A stretch of 55,655 nucleotides of DNA from Iodobacter sp. (GTDB lineage: Bacteria; Pseudomonadota; Gammaproteobacteria; Burkholderiales; Chitinibacteraceae). The notes under the pieces were generated by a model. It worked only from the letters and a program-made list of their open reading frames with translations, made no database searches and had not been told where the DNA came from. Of this stretch, positions 37,914 through 47,389 are shown piece by piece (within the stretch, counting starts at the first letter, position 1; each line of letters begins with the position of its first letter). The DNA is taken from contig NZ_JANXSO010000036.1 of assembly GCF_025352645.1 (NCBI RefSeq), forward strand, positions 1 to 55,655. The letters are read 5' to 3'. The translations under genes and the position numbers were made by a program.

Positions 37914-37975
37914 TGTTTTTCCAATCGTGGTTCAATTTAGGGTATTTATTAGAAACTTTGCAAAACATTATGGCA

Positions 37976-39322
37976 TTAAATAGGAAGCTGTAGCGGTGCA
38001 ATAGCCGCCGCTAATTCGGCGCGAATCCTCGCCAAACCCAGCGCAGTTTGCGATTCAATTCTGAGCGTTAATACTGGTGTGGTATTTGATGCCCGAATCA
38101 AGCCAAAACCATCGGCATATTCAATCCGTAAACCATCAATCGCAAAAATACGTAAGGCCAGCGGAAACACGGCTTTTTTAGCAATCTCAGCCACCAGTTG
38201 ATGGCCATCTTGCGCCAGGCTCACTTGTAATTCTGGGGTAACTAACGATCTAGGTAAAGCTTGCAGAGCCTGTGCTAAATCTTGCTCTGACATCATGTGT
38301 AAAAACTTCGCCCCAGCAAACAGTGCATCATCATCGGGCCAATCATTAAAGGCAAAGTGCCCAGACAACTCACCCGCCACCAGCGCCTTTGTGGCCTGTA
38401 AATGGCGCTTCATATGTCCATGCCCCGTTGGAATCGCCTCACAACTACCGCCTTTGCTCCTCACCCAATCTGCAATCAGACCGCTCGATTTTACATCGTA
38501 GAGAATGTGCCCAGGCTGCTTGGCTAAGGCGGCTGCAGCAAAAAGCATTAATAGCCTATCGCCTGCAATGCTATCGCCATGCTCTGTTACTACACCTAAG
38601 CGATCCCCATCGCCATCAAATGCCAAGCCTAAGTCGGCAGCATGTGCTACGACGGCCCGTTTTAAATCAGCCAGATTTTCTTCTACCTGTGGGTCGGGGT
38701 GATGGTTGGGGAAAGCACCATCCACCTGACAATACAGCTCAATCACCTCACAGCCCAAAGCGCGATACAACGCTGGGGCAAACGCGCCTGGCACGCCATT
38801 CCCACAATCCACCACTACCTTAAAAGACCGTTGCAGAGGAACAGCCGCCGCCACAGCAGCGTAATAAGCTTGGCAGACGTCTAAAGGCTGAACTTGGCCT
38901 TGACCCGCAATAAAATCATCGTTTTCTATACGCTGGCGTAAGGCTTGCAAAGCCTCGCCATCAATGGTTTCACCCGCTAAGGTCATTTTAATGCCGTTAT
39001 AATCACTAGGATTATGGCTGCCAGTAATCATTACACCAGAACCATTACTATACTGACGGGCCGCAAAATACAGCAGGGGCGTAGCTGCCAAGCCCATATC
39101 CAGCACCGTGATCCCACTAGCAACTAGCGCATCAATTAAAGCGCGCGCTAAAGCGGGGCTAGAGAAGCGGCCATCTCTGGCCACCGCAATTTGCTGCACC
39201 CCCTGTGCATGCGCTTCCGCCCCCAATGCCAGCCCAACAAAATGGGCTACCTCGGGGGTGAGTAATGAGGTTTGAGCACGAATATCGTAGGCTTTAAACA
39301 GACCATGAGCTAAGACGGGCAC
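37976..39322 (-). CDS. Phosphomannomutase/phosphoglucomutase (AlgC/ManB type)
   Basis: This alpha-D-phosphohexomutase of about 448 residues interconverts hexose-1- and hexose-6-phosphates for surface polysaccharide precursors. The four family motifs are intact: the phosphoserine loop TGSHNP (about 97), metal loop DGDGDR (about 239), sugar loop GELSGH (about 317) and phosphate loop RASNTTP (about 409). I chose the GTG at 39322, seven bases after AAGGGA, over a TTG at 39328. It is 12 bp downstream of the YheT-family hydrolase gene and probably co-transcribed with it. AlgC- versus ManB-type preference is not resolvable here. Confidence 0.92.
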   Translation of the reverse strand: MPVLAHGLFKAYDIRAQTSLLTPEVAHFVGLALGAEAHAQGVQQIAVARDGRFSSPALARALIDALVASGITVLDMGLAATPLLYFAARQYSNGSGVMITGSHNPSDYNGIKMTLAGETIDGEALQALRQRIENDDFIAGQGQVQPLDVCQAYYAAVAAAVPLQRSFKVVVDCGNGVPGAFAPALYRALGCEVIELYCQVDGAFPNHHPDPQVEENLADLKRAVVAHAADLGLAFDGDGDRLGVVTEHGDSIAGDRLLMLFAAAALAKQPGHILYDVKSSGLIADWVRSKGGSCEAIPTGHGHMKRHLQATKALVAGELSGHFAFNDWPDDDALFAGAKFLHMMSEQDLAQALQALPRSLVTPELQVSLAQDGHQLVAEIAKKAVFPLALRIFAIDGLRIEYADGFGLIRASNTTPVLTLRIESQTALGLARIRAELAAAIAPLQLPI

Positions 39323-39334
39323 AAGCAAATCCCT

Positions 39335-40333
39335 TTAACGAGGCAACGGTAAATGGCACTGAAAAAAACGATGCAGTGTTTCTGGTAACCATTGCAATTG
39401 CCCAGGAATAGCACCCGACACAAAGCCAACGTGTCCTCCTTCCAAGGTTTGCAATAAGGTAACGCTATTTGATACCTCTGCTGGCAAAGGCAAAGATTCA
39501 AACGGTACAAAAGGATCGTTTTTAGCATTGATAATTAAGCTAGGTAAGCGAATCAAAGGTAAATAAGGCTTACTGCTGGCCTCTTGCCAATAATGTTCTA
39601 CGCTTTTAAAGCCATGTATCGGAGCCGTCAATAAATCATCAAATTCACGCAAGGTATTTACGCGGCGTAAGCCCTCTTTATCTAAAAAAGGATTATCAAC
39701 CAGCTTCAGCTTAGCAAAGGTCTTCTTACGTAAGCTGCGTAAAAATTCACGTGTGTACACGCGGCGATTAAAACCCTGATCCAAGGCCTCACCCGTGGCC
39801 GCTAAATCCATCGGCGCACATACCGCAGCGGCGGCATCGATCACTGCCGCTGCCGCATCGCCCTGCTCTCCCAGCCACTTTAATAAGGCATTGCCTCCGA
39901 GCGACACCCCTACTGCAAAAATAGGCACATCTGGATTTTGAGCGCGAATCCGGCATAGTACCCAATCAATTTCGGCCGAATCCCCCGCATGATAAGCCCT
40001 AGGCAAGCGATTTAGCACATTGCCACAGGAGCGAAAATGCGGCACCACACCACGCCAACCAAGCGGATACAAGTAATCAAATAAAGAGGTGGCGTAATGG
40101 CTACGCGAACTGCCCTCCAAACCATGAAACAACACCACCAGCGGCGTACCCGCACGGCCATCCACCCAATCCACTACGATCGAATCTAAATCAGGCGTAA
40201 TCCACGCTTCTCGCCGATAGATAGGCGTTTTTTTCCACATCAAGGTAGCGGGATACAAAGTTTGCGCATGCCCCCCAGGTAGCCATGCAGGGGCTGGATA
40301 CTCGGTGGTTTCAAAGGGAATGGCACAAGACAT
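39335..40333 (-). CDS. YheT-family alpha/beta-fold hydrolase
   Basis: This 332-residue protein is of the YheT/ABHD group of alpha/beta hydrolases. Visible features are the N-terminal WLPGGHAQTLYPA, the oxyanion region LFHGLEGSSRSHY (about 68), the nucleophile elbow GVSLGGN (Ser144), a late NAKNDPFVP acid region and the catalytic-His segment GGHVGF (about 306). The substrate of the family is unsettled; esterase activity is expected. It has no signal peptide. It leads into the phosphomannomutase gene. Confidence 0.9.
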   Translation of the reverse strand: MSCAIPFETTEYPAPAWLPGGHAQTLYPATLMWKKTPIYRREAWITPDLDSIVVDWVDGRAGTPLVVLFHGLEGSSRSHYATSLFDYLYPLGWRGVVPHFRSCGNVLNRLPRAYHAGDSAEIDWVLCRIRAQNPDVPIFAVGVSLGGNALLKWLGEQGDAAAAVIDAAAAVCAPMDLAATGEALDQGFNRRVYTREFLRSLRKKTFAKLKLVDNPFLDKEGLRRVNTLREFDDLLTAPIHGFKSVEHYWQEASSKPYLPLIRLPSLIINAKNDPFVPFESLPLPAEVSNSVTLLQTLEGGHVGFVSGAIPGQLQWLPETLHRFFQCHLPLPR

Positions 40334-40404
40334 AGCGATAAGAAGCCTAAATAAGAACTTGATTAGCTGCTCTACCCAGCACTAGCTGGGTTATTCCCGC
40401 GCAA

Positions 40405-40466
40405 GCGAAAATCCAGTCGCGGTGTAATCCCCCTAGCTCCCCGATAAAAACATTCGAGGATGACGC
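40405..40466 (+). repeat. Dispersed intergenic repeat copy
   Basis: This stretch begins CGAAAATCCAG and ends CCCCGATAAAAACATTCGAG then GATGACG. Copies with the same layout lie near 22188-22240 and 48015-48068. It is also reminiscent of the widespread dRS3-like CCCGCGNAAGCGNGAATCC repeats. It lies between the YheT-family and ybiT genes. Confidence 0.5.
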
Positions 40467-40534
40467 ATTTTTCGTAGGTTTTAGTGCCCATTTTTTTTGC
40501 AGAGCAAAGCAGCTAATCAAGAATAATAATGAAA

Positions 40535-40560
40535 TAAAGGGGCGAATAATCGCCCCTTTA
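40535..40560. terminator. Terminator downstream of ybiT
   Basis: An 11-bp stem (TAAAGGGGCGA / TCGCCCCTTTA) with a 4-base loop, followed in both directions by T-rich DNA, lies 73 bp beyond the ybiT stop codon. No gene converges on it from the left, since the hydrolase gene transcribes away. Confidence 0.75.
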
Positions 40561-40632
40561 TTTTACTACAATCACTTACATACTACGTCAATTAAATACT
40601 AGAAATAGTGCAAGCACATTTGAGGTTTCAAC

Positions 40633-42237
40633 TTAATCCAAACCACGGCTAGCCAAGTAATCTTCGTAACCGCCCACATAGTAGATATATGTGCCGTCGC
40701 CATTGAGCTCTAAGATTTGTGTCGCCAGCGAGCTTACAAAGATTCGGTCATGCGACACGAATAGCAAAGTGCCTTTATATAAATCTAAAGCTAAGTTTAA
40801 AGATTCGATCGACTCCATATCCATATGGTTGGTCGGCTCATCCATAATCAACACATTCGGCGTTTCTAAAATCAGCTTACCGTACAGCATGCGGCCTTTT
40901 TCACCGCCAGACAGTACCTTAACTGATTTCTTAACATCGTCACCGCTAAATAATAGGCGACCTAGAATCCCTCGGATCACTTGATCATCTGTACCAGGCT
41001 GGCTCCACTGCTTAACCCAGTCAAACAGCGTGATGTCTTCTTCAAAATCAGCTTCGTGATCCTGAGCAAAATAACCCAGCTGTGCTTTTTCGGCCCACTT
41101 AATCTTGCCGCTATCTGGATTAATCACATCCATCAAAAGCTTCACTAGGGTAGATTTACCCACGCCGTTACCACCAATCACCGCAATCTTCTGACCCGCT
41201 TCTAAAATCAGATCTAAATTCTGTATCAAAGGCTTATCAAAAGACTTAGACACGCCAGCAAGCTCAACAGCCTGACGGTGTAGTTTGGCTTTTTCATCCA
41301 CGTCAAAGCGGATATAAGGATTCTGACGGGAGGATGGCTTCACCTCTACCATAGCTTCCTTAATCTTATCTGCCAGTTTCAAACGGCTGGTAGCCTGACG
41401 CGCTTTCGATTTATTAGCAGAGAAACGCGCAGCAAAAGAATTTAACTCAGCTACTTTTTCTTTCGCCTTAGCGTTGTCTGTCAGCAGGCGATCACGTGCT
41501 TGCGTAGAAGCAATCATATAATCATCGTAAGTACCAGGGTAAATACGAATCTCACGGAAATCAACGTCAGCGACGTGCGTACACACTTGATTCAAAAAGT
41601 GACGATCGTGCGAAATAATAATCATAGTGGAATCGCGCTCATTCAACGCGTCTTCCAACCAGCGAATGGTATTAATATCCAAGTTATTGGTTGGCTCATC
41701 CAGCAGCAATACTTCTGGATTAGAAAACAAGGCTTGCGCCAGTAATACACGTAGCTTCCAACCTGGTGCCACATCGCTCATTGGGCCAGTGTGCTGCTCA
41801 ATAGGAATCCCCGCACCCAACAGCAGCGCACCCGCACGCGCTTCAGCAGTATAACCATCGTACTCGGCCACTTTGCCTTCTAAATCGGCCGCGCGCATAT
41901 AATCATCTTCGGTGGCTTCTAAATTGGCGTAAATCGCATCGCGCTCAGCCAGCACCGCCCATAACTCAGTATGGCCTTGCATCACCACATCAATCACGCG
42001 GCAATCTTCAAAAGCAAACTGATCTTGCTTGAGCTTACCCAAACGAACGCCAGGCTCTAGACTTACATTACCGCCCGTTGGTTCTAGATCGCCACCCAAA
42101 ATTTTCATAAAAGTGGATTTACCGCAACCGTTTGCACCAATCAAGCCATAACGATTACCGTCACCAAACTTAACTGAAACCCTTTCAAACAAAGGTTTCG
42201 CGCCAAATTGCATTGTAATATTTGCAGTACTAATCAT
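40633..42237 (-). CDS. ybiT: ABC-F family ATPase YbiT
   Basis: This 534-residue soluble protein has two ABC cassettes and no membrane domain, as in ABC-F translation factors. Cassette 1: GANGCGKST (about 34) and [11 protein letters not shown]; its signature is the diverged [18 protein letters not shown] characteristic of YbiT. Cassette 2: GGNGVGKST (about 353), LSGGEKGR (about 435) and [11 protein letters not shown]. The interdomain linker is rich in charged residues and the C-terminus ends shortly after cassette 2, consistent with YbiT rather than EttA, Uup or YheS. ABC-F proteins act at the ribosomal E site. It stands alone, with a long non-coding region upstream. Confidence 0.9.
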   Translation of the reverse strand: MISTANITMQFGAKPLFERVSVKFGDGNRYGLIGANGCGKSTFMKILGGDLEPTGGNVSLEPGVRLGKLKQDQFAFEDCRVIDVVMQGHTELWAVLAERDAIYANLEATEDDYMRAADLEGKVAEYDGYTAEARAGALLLGAGIPIEQHTGPMSDVAPGWKLRVLLAQALFSNPEVLLLDEPTNNLDINTIRWLEDALNERDSTMIIISHDRHFLNQVCTHVADVDFREIRIYPGTYDDYMIASTQARDRLLTDNAKAKEKVAELNSFAARFSANKSKARQATSRLKLADKIKEAMVEVKPSSRQNPYIRFDVDEKAKLHRQAVELAGVSKSFDKPLIQNLDLILEAGQKIAVIGGNGVGKSTLVKLLMDVINPDSGKIKWAEKAQLGYFAQDHEADFEEDITLFDWVKQWSQPGTDDQVIRGILGRLLFSGDDVKKSVKVLSGGEKGRMLYGKLILETPNVLIMDEPTNHMDMESIESLNLALDLYKGTLLFVSHDRIFVSSLATQILELNGDGTYIYYVGGYEDYLASRGLD

Positions 42238-43016
42238 GGTTTGTTTGCCCTATTGCTACCCAGATACATCGTTGTATTCTTTAAAAGAAATGGTAATTTA
42301 CCTGCACAGCGCGCAAGCTCATCGTTACATCACTGATAAAAACTTATAAAAACTGAAATATTTTTTCCGCCTGATCGCGAGTTGGCTCCTGCGCCGCTGC
42401 CAGCCGTAAAAAGCCCGTAAAAAAATCCTAACTATGCAGTTTACTCAGCCCAGATGACTGTTAAGGTACAAAACCAACAGCAAGCTAGGGATCGTTCTTT
42501 ACAGGCAGTGAGTTTGATTTAAGCTACGTTTTTTCTCTTAACGATGCAAAAGCTTCGTCAAAAGTAAGAATATAGATTCTGCCCGCCTAGTTTTATTTCA
42601 CACTACGCCAACAGAAAGGCGCTGATTTTATCACACCGCAGCGCCGCTATGCCCTTGCCGCACAGCGGAGGGTTTTAGTTTGCTATTTTTCGGTGGAAAA
42701 AGAAGCAAGCTGTAGCTTAAGAAAAGCTAACAACACAGCAGCGTTTATGGCAGCGCTGCCGCTGCCGCTTGACTATACTCTGACAAAGAAAATCAAGATG
42801 GCTAGCAGGCGGTTTTGATTTTTAAACTATATACTTCTTTAATTTTAAATTACGAGAAGTGTAAAAAACATATAATCAAAGTTTACTTCAATTAAATATG
42901 ACTCTCGCTGATTTTTAGCCATTTTATAATGCTGCTGTAAACAGTAATACCTTACTTGTAATACAGAACTAGACGCTTTACTCTCAAAACGAATTAGTAT
43001 CATTGGGTAAAAAAAG
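42238..43016. other. 780-bp non-coding region between divergent ybiT and the PilZ-like gene
   Basis: I see no credible gene. Short frames on both strands lack ribosome-binding sites and family features. The left part should hold the ybiT promoter and the right end the promoter of the downstream gene. Several GC-rich patches (near 42640-42680 and 42740-42770) stand out from the AT-rich surroundings. Confidence 0.4.
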
Positions 43017-44540
43017 ATGTTTGACATAAAAGGCCTTGTAAATTCACTCTTTCGCCCCGCCACGCAAGAAGGCGTGTTTGACCTTAAATCAGCAACTATA
43101 TTTATGGATGAGCTGCCAGAAAGTGATATTTTGCAAGCTCAAATGGAAATCGTAAAAGCGCTGCAGCAGCTCAATCAAAACCCCCAAATCAGCAGTAATG
43201 AGCTTTTTAAAACCATCCCCTATCTGGATGAAAAAGCCGGCCCATTACAAAGCCATTTACTAGATATTTACCATGGGCGGATCATCGAAGAAGGTATATC
43301 ACCCCATCAAGTACTGCCCACCATCTTATCGTTTTGGCAAGAAATGGCCACGGGCTACTTAAGCGGCATCAAGCTAGCAAGCCAAAAAATTAGTCGCACC
43401 CAAGACAAAAAGCTGCAGTTATTTACCCTAAGAGCCGTTGAACTCTTTGCCACGCAAGCACGCTATGCCTATTTGCGTCATATGGATCTAGACAATCATA
43501 TTTGGCGAAACCTGAACCGCTTATATCATTTTGCTGAGCAAAATAATTTTGCAAAAACGCCACAAACCACTTACAGCAGCAGTGAACCTTCAAGCATTCA
43601 AGATCATTACATCCAAACGCTTATGTTATCGCTAGCTAACCCTGACAAAGTTCAATCCAGCCAAATTAACCTGATTGCTGCATGGTTAAAAAAATGGAGC
43701 CTGCTTATTGAGCTAAAGTCTGAGTTAAAACCGCAACAACACCTATTTGCAATCAATATCACAGGAACAGGCAAACCCAAGCGTATACGCCGAGATATGG
43801 TGGGTGAAAACTGGCGTTATTGGTCTACCACCGCCGTTGCCGAGCAAATAACCCTGCTGATTACGCAGCTAAACCAAGGCCAATCCGCAGCCAATCTTGG
43901 CTTACCTGAAGAAACATCATCACCTGCCAATTTAGATTTACTGCAAACTCTGAGTAATCTTTGGTCACGCGATGCGCTAACCCCAGTAAGGCAACATGAA
44001 AGACAAAACAATACAAAATCAATCCATGTGATTACGGGGATTCAAAAAATAGTCCCATTTATTATGCAACAAACCGCGGCAAGCAGCGCAGACCATTTGG
44101 AAGCTCAAAAATGGGAGTTAGCTGATGCAAGCGCGGGGGGCTTTGGCTTGAACTATCACAGCGACACTCCATTAGAAGTAGGCGAGTTTCTGGGTTTAGC
44201 CAATATTGGCCAGCACCCTTTTACGATAGGTATTGTGCGCCGGGTGAATCGCAGCCAAAAAGGCATGATGAGTATTGGTGTAGAAACGCTGACTCAAAGC
44301 CCTGTGATCGTCACCTTAACCCCTTTACTAACAGAAGATAGCTTTCAGTGTATTTATGCCCCAGAAGGCCCTAGTACTAACCCTGCACGCTTCCTCATTA
44401 TTCCTAGCGCTTTTTTTACCGAGAACAGAGAATATAAATTCACTGCCCAAGATAAATCTTACCGTATTCGCTTATCCCCAGCGATGGAGCACACCGAGCA
44501 CTGCGTATTAGCTAAGTTTGCAGTACTTGAAAAACTCTAA
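43017..44540 (+). CDS. Protein with long helical N-terminal part and PilZ-like C-terminal domain
   Basis: This 507-residue protein has no signal peptide. The first ~350 residues are predominantly helical and unassigned. The last ~130 residues look like a PilZ-type beta barrel: WELADASAGGFGLNY (DxSxxG motif, about 365), LEVGEFLGLANIGQHPFTIGIVRRVNR, then MSIGVETL. In PilZ domains this DxSxxG motif contacts cyclic-di-GMP; the preceding RxxxR motif is not clearly seen, so binding is not assured. It precedes tRNA-Ser on the same strand. A GGDEF regulator and an HD-GYP protein elsewhere in the window make a cyclic-di-GMP link plausible, but that is inference. Confidence 0.65.
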   Translation: MFDIKGLVNSLFRPATQEGVFDLKSATIFMDELPESDILQAQMEIVKALQQLNQNPQISSNELFKTIPYLDEKAGPLQSHLLDIYHGRIIEEGISPHQVLPTILSFWQEMATGYLSGIKLASQKISRTQDKKLQLFTLRAVELFATQARYAYLRHMDLDNHIWRNLNRLYHFAEQNNFAKTPQTTYSSSEPSSIQDHYIQTLMLSLANPDKVQSSQINLIAAWLKKWSLLIELKSELKPQQHLFAINITGTGKPKRIRRDMVGENWRYWSTTAVAEQITLLITQLNQGQSAANLGLPEETSSPANLDLLQTLSNLWSRDALTPVRQHERQNNTKSIHVITGIQKIVPFIMQQTAASSADHLEAQKWELADASAGGFGLNYHSDTPLEVGEFLGLANIGQHPFTIGIVRRVNRSQKGMMSIGVETLTQSPVIVTLTPLLTEDSFQCIYAPEGPSTNPARFLIIPSAFFTENREYKFTAQDKSYRIRLSPAMEHTEHCVLAKFAVLEKL

Positions 44541-44623
44541 AGTGCTTGTGTACCGCGCTTTATCAGCGTTTTTTTAAACATTTTAAGTATCCAAACAAAA
44601 AAAGCTATTTTCTATTCAAATTG

Positions 44624-44653
44624 TTTACACAAGCCTAAAAAAGCTGCTAGAAT
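44624..44653 (+). promoter_or_regulatory. Probable promoter of tRNA-Ser
   Basis: TTTACA (44624-44629) and TAGAAT (44648-44653) are separated by 18 bp and lie about 35 bp before the tRNA. They match the sigma-70 pattern well enough to be the tRNA promoter. Confidence 0.55.
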
Positions 44654-44688
44654 GCGTTCCTGTCTGAGTTGCAAGACAAAGACACAAA

Positions 44689-44778
44689 GGAAGTGTGGCC
44701 GAGTGGTTTAAGGCAGCAGTCTTGAAAACTGCCGAGGATGCAAGTCCTCCGTGGGTTCGAATCCGACCGCTTCCGCCA
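44689..44778 (+). tRNA. tRNA-Ser (anticodon UGA)
   Basis: A 90-nt class II tRNA with a long variable arm. The acceptor stem pairs GGAAGTG with CGCTTCC (one G-T pair), the D-arm GTGGTTTAAGGC is usual for serine tRNAs, the anticodon loop has TGA, GGTTCGAATCC forms the T-arm, and the encoded 3' end is GCCA. It decodes UCA and related serine codons. Confidence 0.97.
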
Positions 44779-44790
44779 AGATTCAAAAAT

Positions 44791-44818
44791 AAAGCCCCTG
44801 ATGAAAATCAGGGGCTTT
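44791..44818 (+). terminator. Terminator of tRNA-Ser
   Basis: A 12-bp stem (AAAGCCCCTGAT / ATCAGGGGCTTT) with a GAAA tetraloop lies 12 bp after the tRNA 3' end and is followed by ATTCGTTTAT. This is a strong hairpin, well placed for tRNA transcript termination. Confidence 0.8.
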
Positions 44819-44882
44819 ATTCGTTTATGGCAACGTACAATGTCTACCCACCCCCCACCCCACACACACTTAACAAATGCAA

Positions 44883-44906
44883 AAAACCCCGCCTAAGCGG
44901 GGTTTT
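44883..44906 (-). terminator. Terminator of the first porin gene
   Basis: A stem CCCCGC / GCGGGG with a 4-base loop, flanked by A and T runs, lies 26 bp beyond the porin stop codon. On the minus strand it is followed by TTTTTT. Confidence 0.85.
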
Positions 44907-44931
44907 AATTTCGTTTAAATAATTTAAACGA

Positions 44932-46002
44932 TTAGAAGCCTGTCCATGTACCAACAACCAGACGTTGCATGCTGTCTTTGCTGCTATCGATACCTTGTGC
45001 TTGCCATGTGAAGCCCTCAGGCTTCAGACCTGCACCACCCAGTTTAATATAACGATACTGCACAAATGCCATAGTGTTCTTAGACAAATTGTAAGCAAGC
45101 TGAGTGCTTAGCTGATCAGCTTTTTTATCACCGGCGCCATTATCCTTTATATGCGTCCAGCCTGCATTCAGAGACAGTTTGTCATTGAAGCTATAGCCAA
45201 CCTTACCGTGGATTGCGTCTTCTTTAACATCAGTACGATCATATTTGTCATGCGCCCAGTCCAGAGACAAAGTCAAAGGACCAAAAGCACCACGGCCACC
45301 CACGAAGAATGTGCTGTCATAACCAGATGCAGACACTGCTGCAGTACCTGCAGTAACTTTACCTGTTGAATCTACTTTACCGTCAGTAGCAGCAGCACCG
45401 TTCTTTTGAGCTAGGTAAGATGCATCAATGTGGAAAGCACCAAATGTTGCGCCACCACCTAATTCATAACCTTGCGAACCATTCTTTTTATCAGTAAAAC
45501 CATTACCTAAGTCTGCAGATGCGAATACGTTAACAGCACCAAATGTGCCTTCGTAGCCAATCGCATTATCAAAGAAAGCGCTTGAGCCAACACCACGGTC
45601 TTCACCAGTGTTGCCCGAACCGTCAGTCAGGTAAGGCCAGTCTTTTTGCAGGTAAGTTTGTTGGAAAATGCGACCAAACTTAACCGAACCAAAGCCACCT
45701 TTAGCGCCGATGTAAGCTTCACGAGTACCAAATGCAACTGGAGCAGTTGCTTTATCGCTACCGCCAGGGCCTGGCTTTTGCGAAATACGCCAGATAGTGG
45801 ACATACCATTGTCCCACTTATCCACACCGTCAAAATTCAGAACAACCGGTGTATCAATAGCAAATTTGCCCTTACCATCAGCAGTTTGATTGCTGTAGTA
45901 CATAACATCCAGTTCTGCTGAACCACTAATAGTTACTTCAGCGTAAGCAGAAGCGGAGCAAGCAGCTGCAACAGCAGCCACGATCAGAGCACGTTTAAAC
46001 AT
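44932..46002 (-). CDS. Outer-membrane porin, betaproteobacterial general type
   Basis: This 356-residue porin has a signal peptide (cleavage after AYA) and then the classic start EVTISGSAELDVMY. Alternating strands form a 16-stranded barrel ending in RLVVGTWTGF with the C-terminal Phe needed for barrel assembly. The SVKFGRIFQ segment matches the family's first constriction-side strands. It likely allows passive uptake of small hydrophilic solutes. A paralogous porin lies 283 bp upstream on the same strand (46286-47389); the two share MFKRxLI and VTISGSAE at the N-terminus and similar tails, so they probably arose by tandem duplication. Each has its own terminator and upstream region. Confidence 0.92.
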   Translation of the reverse strand: MFKRALIVAAVAAACSASAYAEVTISGSAELDVMYYSNQTADGKGKFAIDTPVVLNFDGVDKWDNGMSTIWRISQKPGPGGSDKATAPVAFGTREAYIGAKGGFGSVKFGRIFQQTYLQKDWPYLTDGSGNTGEDRGVGSSAFFDNAIGYEGTFGAVNVFASADLGNGFTDKKNGSQGYELGGGATFGAFHIDASYLAQKNGAAATDGKVDSTGKVTAGTAAVSASGYDSTFFVGGRGAFGPLTLSLDWAHDKYDRTDVKEDAIHGKVGYSFNDKLSLNAGWTHIKDNGAGDKKADQLSTQLAYNLSKNTMAFVQYRYIKLGGAGLKPEGFTWQAQGIDSSKDSMQRLVVGTWTGF

Positions 46003-46192
46003 AATTCATCTCTCCTAAAGGCGAATTTGATTTTTTTAACTTCAGTACATCAAGGCATATATTGCTTGTGCTACCAGCCAAGAATACTCAATAGGTACAA
46101 ACCCACGCAATATTGCGTCGTATATCCGCAACATTGTGTGTCCCAAACGCAACACCGATTTGCTATAAATGGCGCAGATGCTGGCACGCACA

Positions 46193-46226
46193 AAAAAACG
46201 CCACGATTTACATCGTGGCGTTTTTT
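46193..46226 (-). terminator. Terminator of the second porin gene
   Basis: A 15-bp stem including AACGCCACGAT / ATCGTGGCGTT with a 4-base loop, flanked by A and T runs, lies 60 bp beyond the second porin stop codon. Confidence 0.85.
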
Positions 46227-46285
46227 AAGTGGCTAAGCGCCTCACCAGCATATTGCCGACGTATTGCTTATGAGCAGGTTCTAAA

Positions 46286-47389
46286 TTAGAACGCTGTCCA
46301 TGTACCTACCATCAGACGTGTTGCGTTTTTCTTGTCTGAACCGATAGCAAAACCATCAAGCTGTGTATCAGCTTTCATTACACTAGCTTTACCAGCTGTA
46401 TCTAACATGTGATGACGAACTTGTGCAAAAGCAACAGTGTTCTTAGACAGTGTGTAGTTGTACTGAGCGTTAATAACGTTCATGCCGTTATCAACTTTAT
46501 TGCCATCAGTCTTGCTGTCTTGCACACGTTGATAGCCAAGGTTGAAGTTGTTTTTGCCCATAGTGTAACCAGCAGCAACCAAGAATTGGTCAACTGTAGT
46601 TTTTTGGCCAGCTACAGCCAAATTAACAGTGCCATTCCATTCGTTACGCTTGTAACCAGCAGCTAAATCAAATGCGCCAGTCTTGTACTTAGCATCGATA
46701 TTGTAAGTACGCAGTTTGTTTTCTGCATTAGTACCTACAAGGAAGTCACCTGAGTTTCCCCAGCCCTTACCATTGCTACCAAATGTACCAGCGTCAGAAG
46801 AGGCACTTTTACCGTTCTTCGCTTCAGCAGCACCAGCAGCAACATTAAAACCGTAGCCAGTGTAGTTCGCTGTCAATTCCATAGCGCGGGCTGAGTTACG
46901 GCCGTTACCTAGATCATATTGACCAGCAAAGCTAAAGCCGCTGAATTTAGGTGAGAAGTAGCTTACGCCATTCGCGTATTGAACTTGTTGCGAACCAAAG
47001 TCAGCCCACAAATTGCCTGAACCATTGTTCGCGAAACCATCCATTTCAAGGTATTGGTTAGAGAACTGGTTACCGAAGCGAACTTCACCGAACTTAGTTT
47101 CGTAACCGATCCAAGCTTCACGTGCACCGAAGCTATCGTAACGACTTGGAGTCGCTACTTTTTGCGCCAGACGCCATTTTAGTGTATCACCAGTGTCCAG
47201 TTTGTCTGTACCGTCTACGTTGATCACAACGGCGATTTCTTCAGCAACTTTACCCTTGCCGTCTGTACCAGATTGGTTGGTCTTGTACATCAAGTCCATT
47301 TCAGCAGAACCGCTGATAGTTACGTCAGCGAATGCAGGAGCTGCAAACATTGCGGATACGGCAGTAGCGATAAGAACGCGCTTAAACAT
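46286..47389 (-). CDS. Outer-membrane porin, paralogue of the downstream porin
   Basis: This 367-residue porin has a signal peptide (cleavage after AFA), a DVTISGSAEMDLMY start, many amphipathic strands and the closing ATRLMVGTWTAF. KFGEVRFGNQFSNQ matches the family pattern near the first strands. Loops differ from the neighbouring paralogue, so permeability or selectivity may differ. Both porins are terminated separately, and a very AT-rich region of about 500 bp precedes this one, suggesting its own complex regulation. A role in sugar uptake next to the Entner-Doudoroff cluster is possible but not shown. Confidence 0.92.
   Translation of the reverse strand: MFKRVLIATAVSAMFAAPAFADVTISGSAEMDLMYKTNQSGTDGKGKVAEEIAVVINVDGTDKLDTGDTLKWRLAQKVATPSRYDSFGAREAWIGYETKFGEVRFGNQFSNQYLEMDGFANNGSGNLWADFGSQQVQYANGVSYFSPKFSGFSFAGQYDLGNGRNSARAMELTANYTGYGFNVAAGAAEAKNGKSASSDAGTFGSNGKGWGNSGDFLVGTNAENKLRTYNIDAKYKTGAFDLAAGYKRNEWNGTVNLAVAGQKTTVDQFLVAAGYTMGKNNFNLGYQRVQDSKTDGNKVDNGMNVINAQYNYTLSKNTVAFAQVRHHMLDTAGKASVMKADTQLDGFAIGSDKKNATRLMVGTWTAF

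Noticed and set aside
44695-44922. Open frames on both strands over tRNA-Ser
   Set aside because: The tRNA folds completely with CCA end, promoter and terminator, so these frames are accidental.
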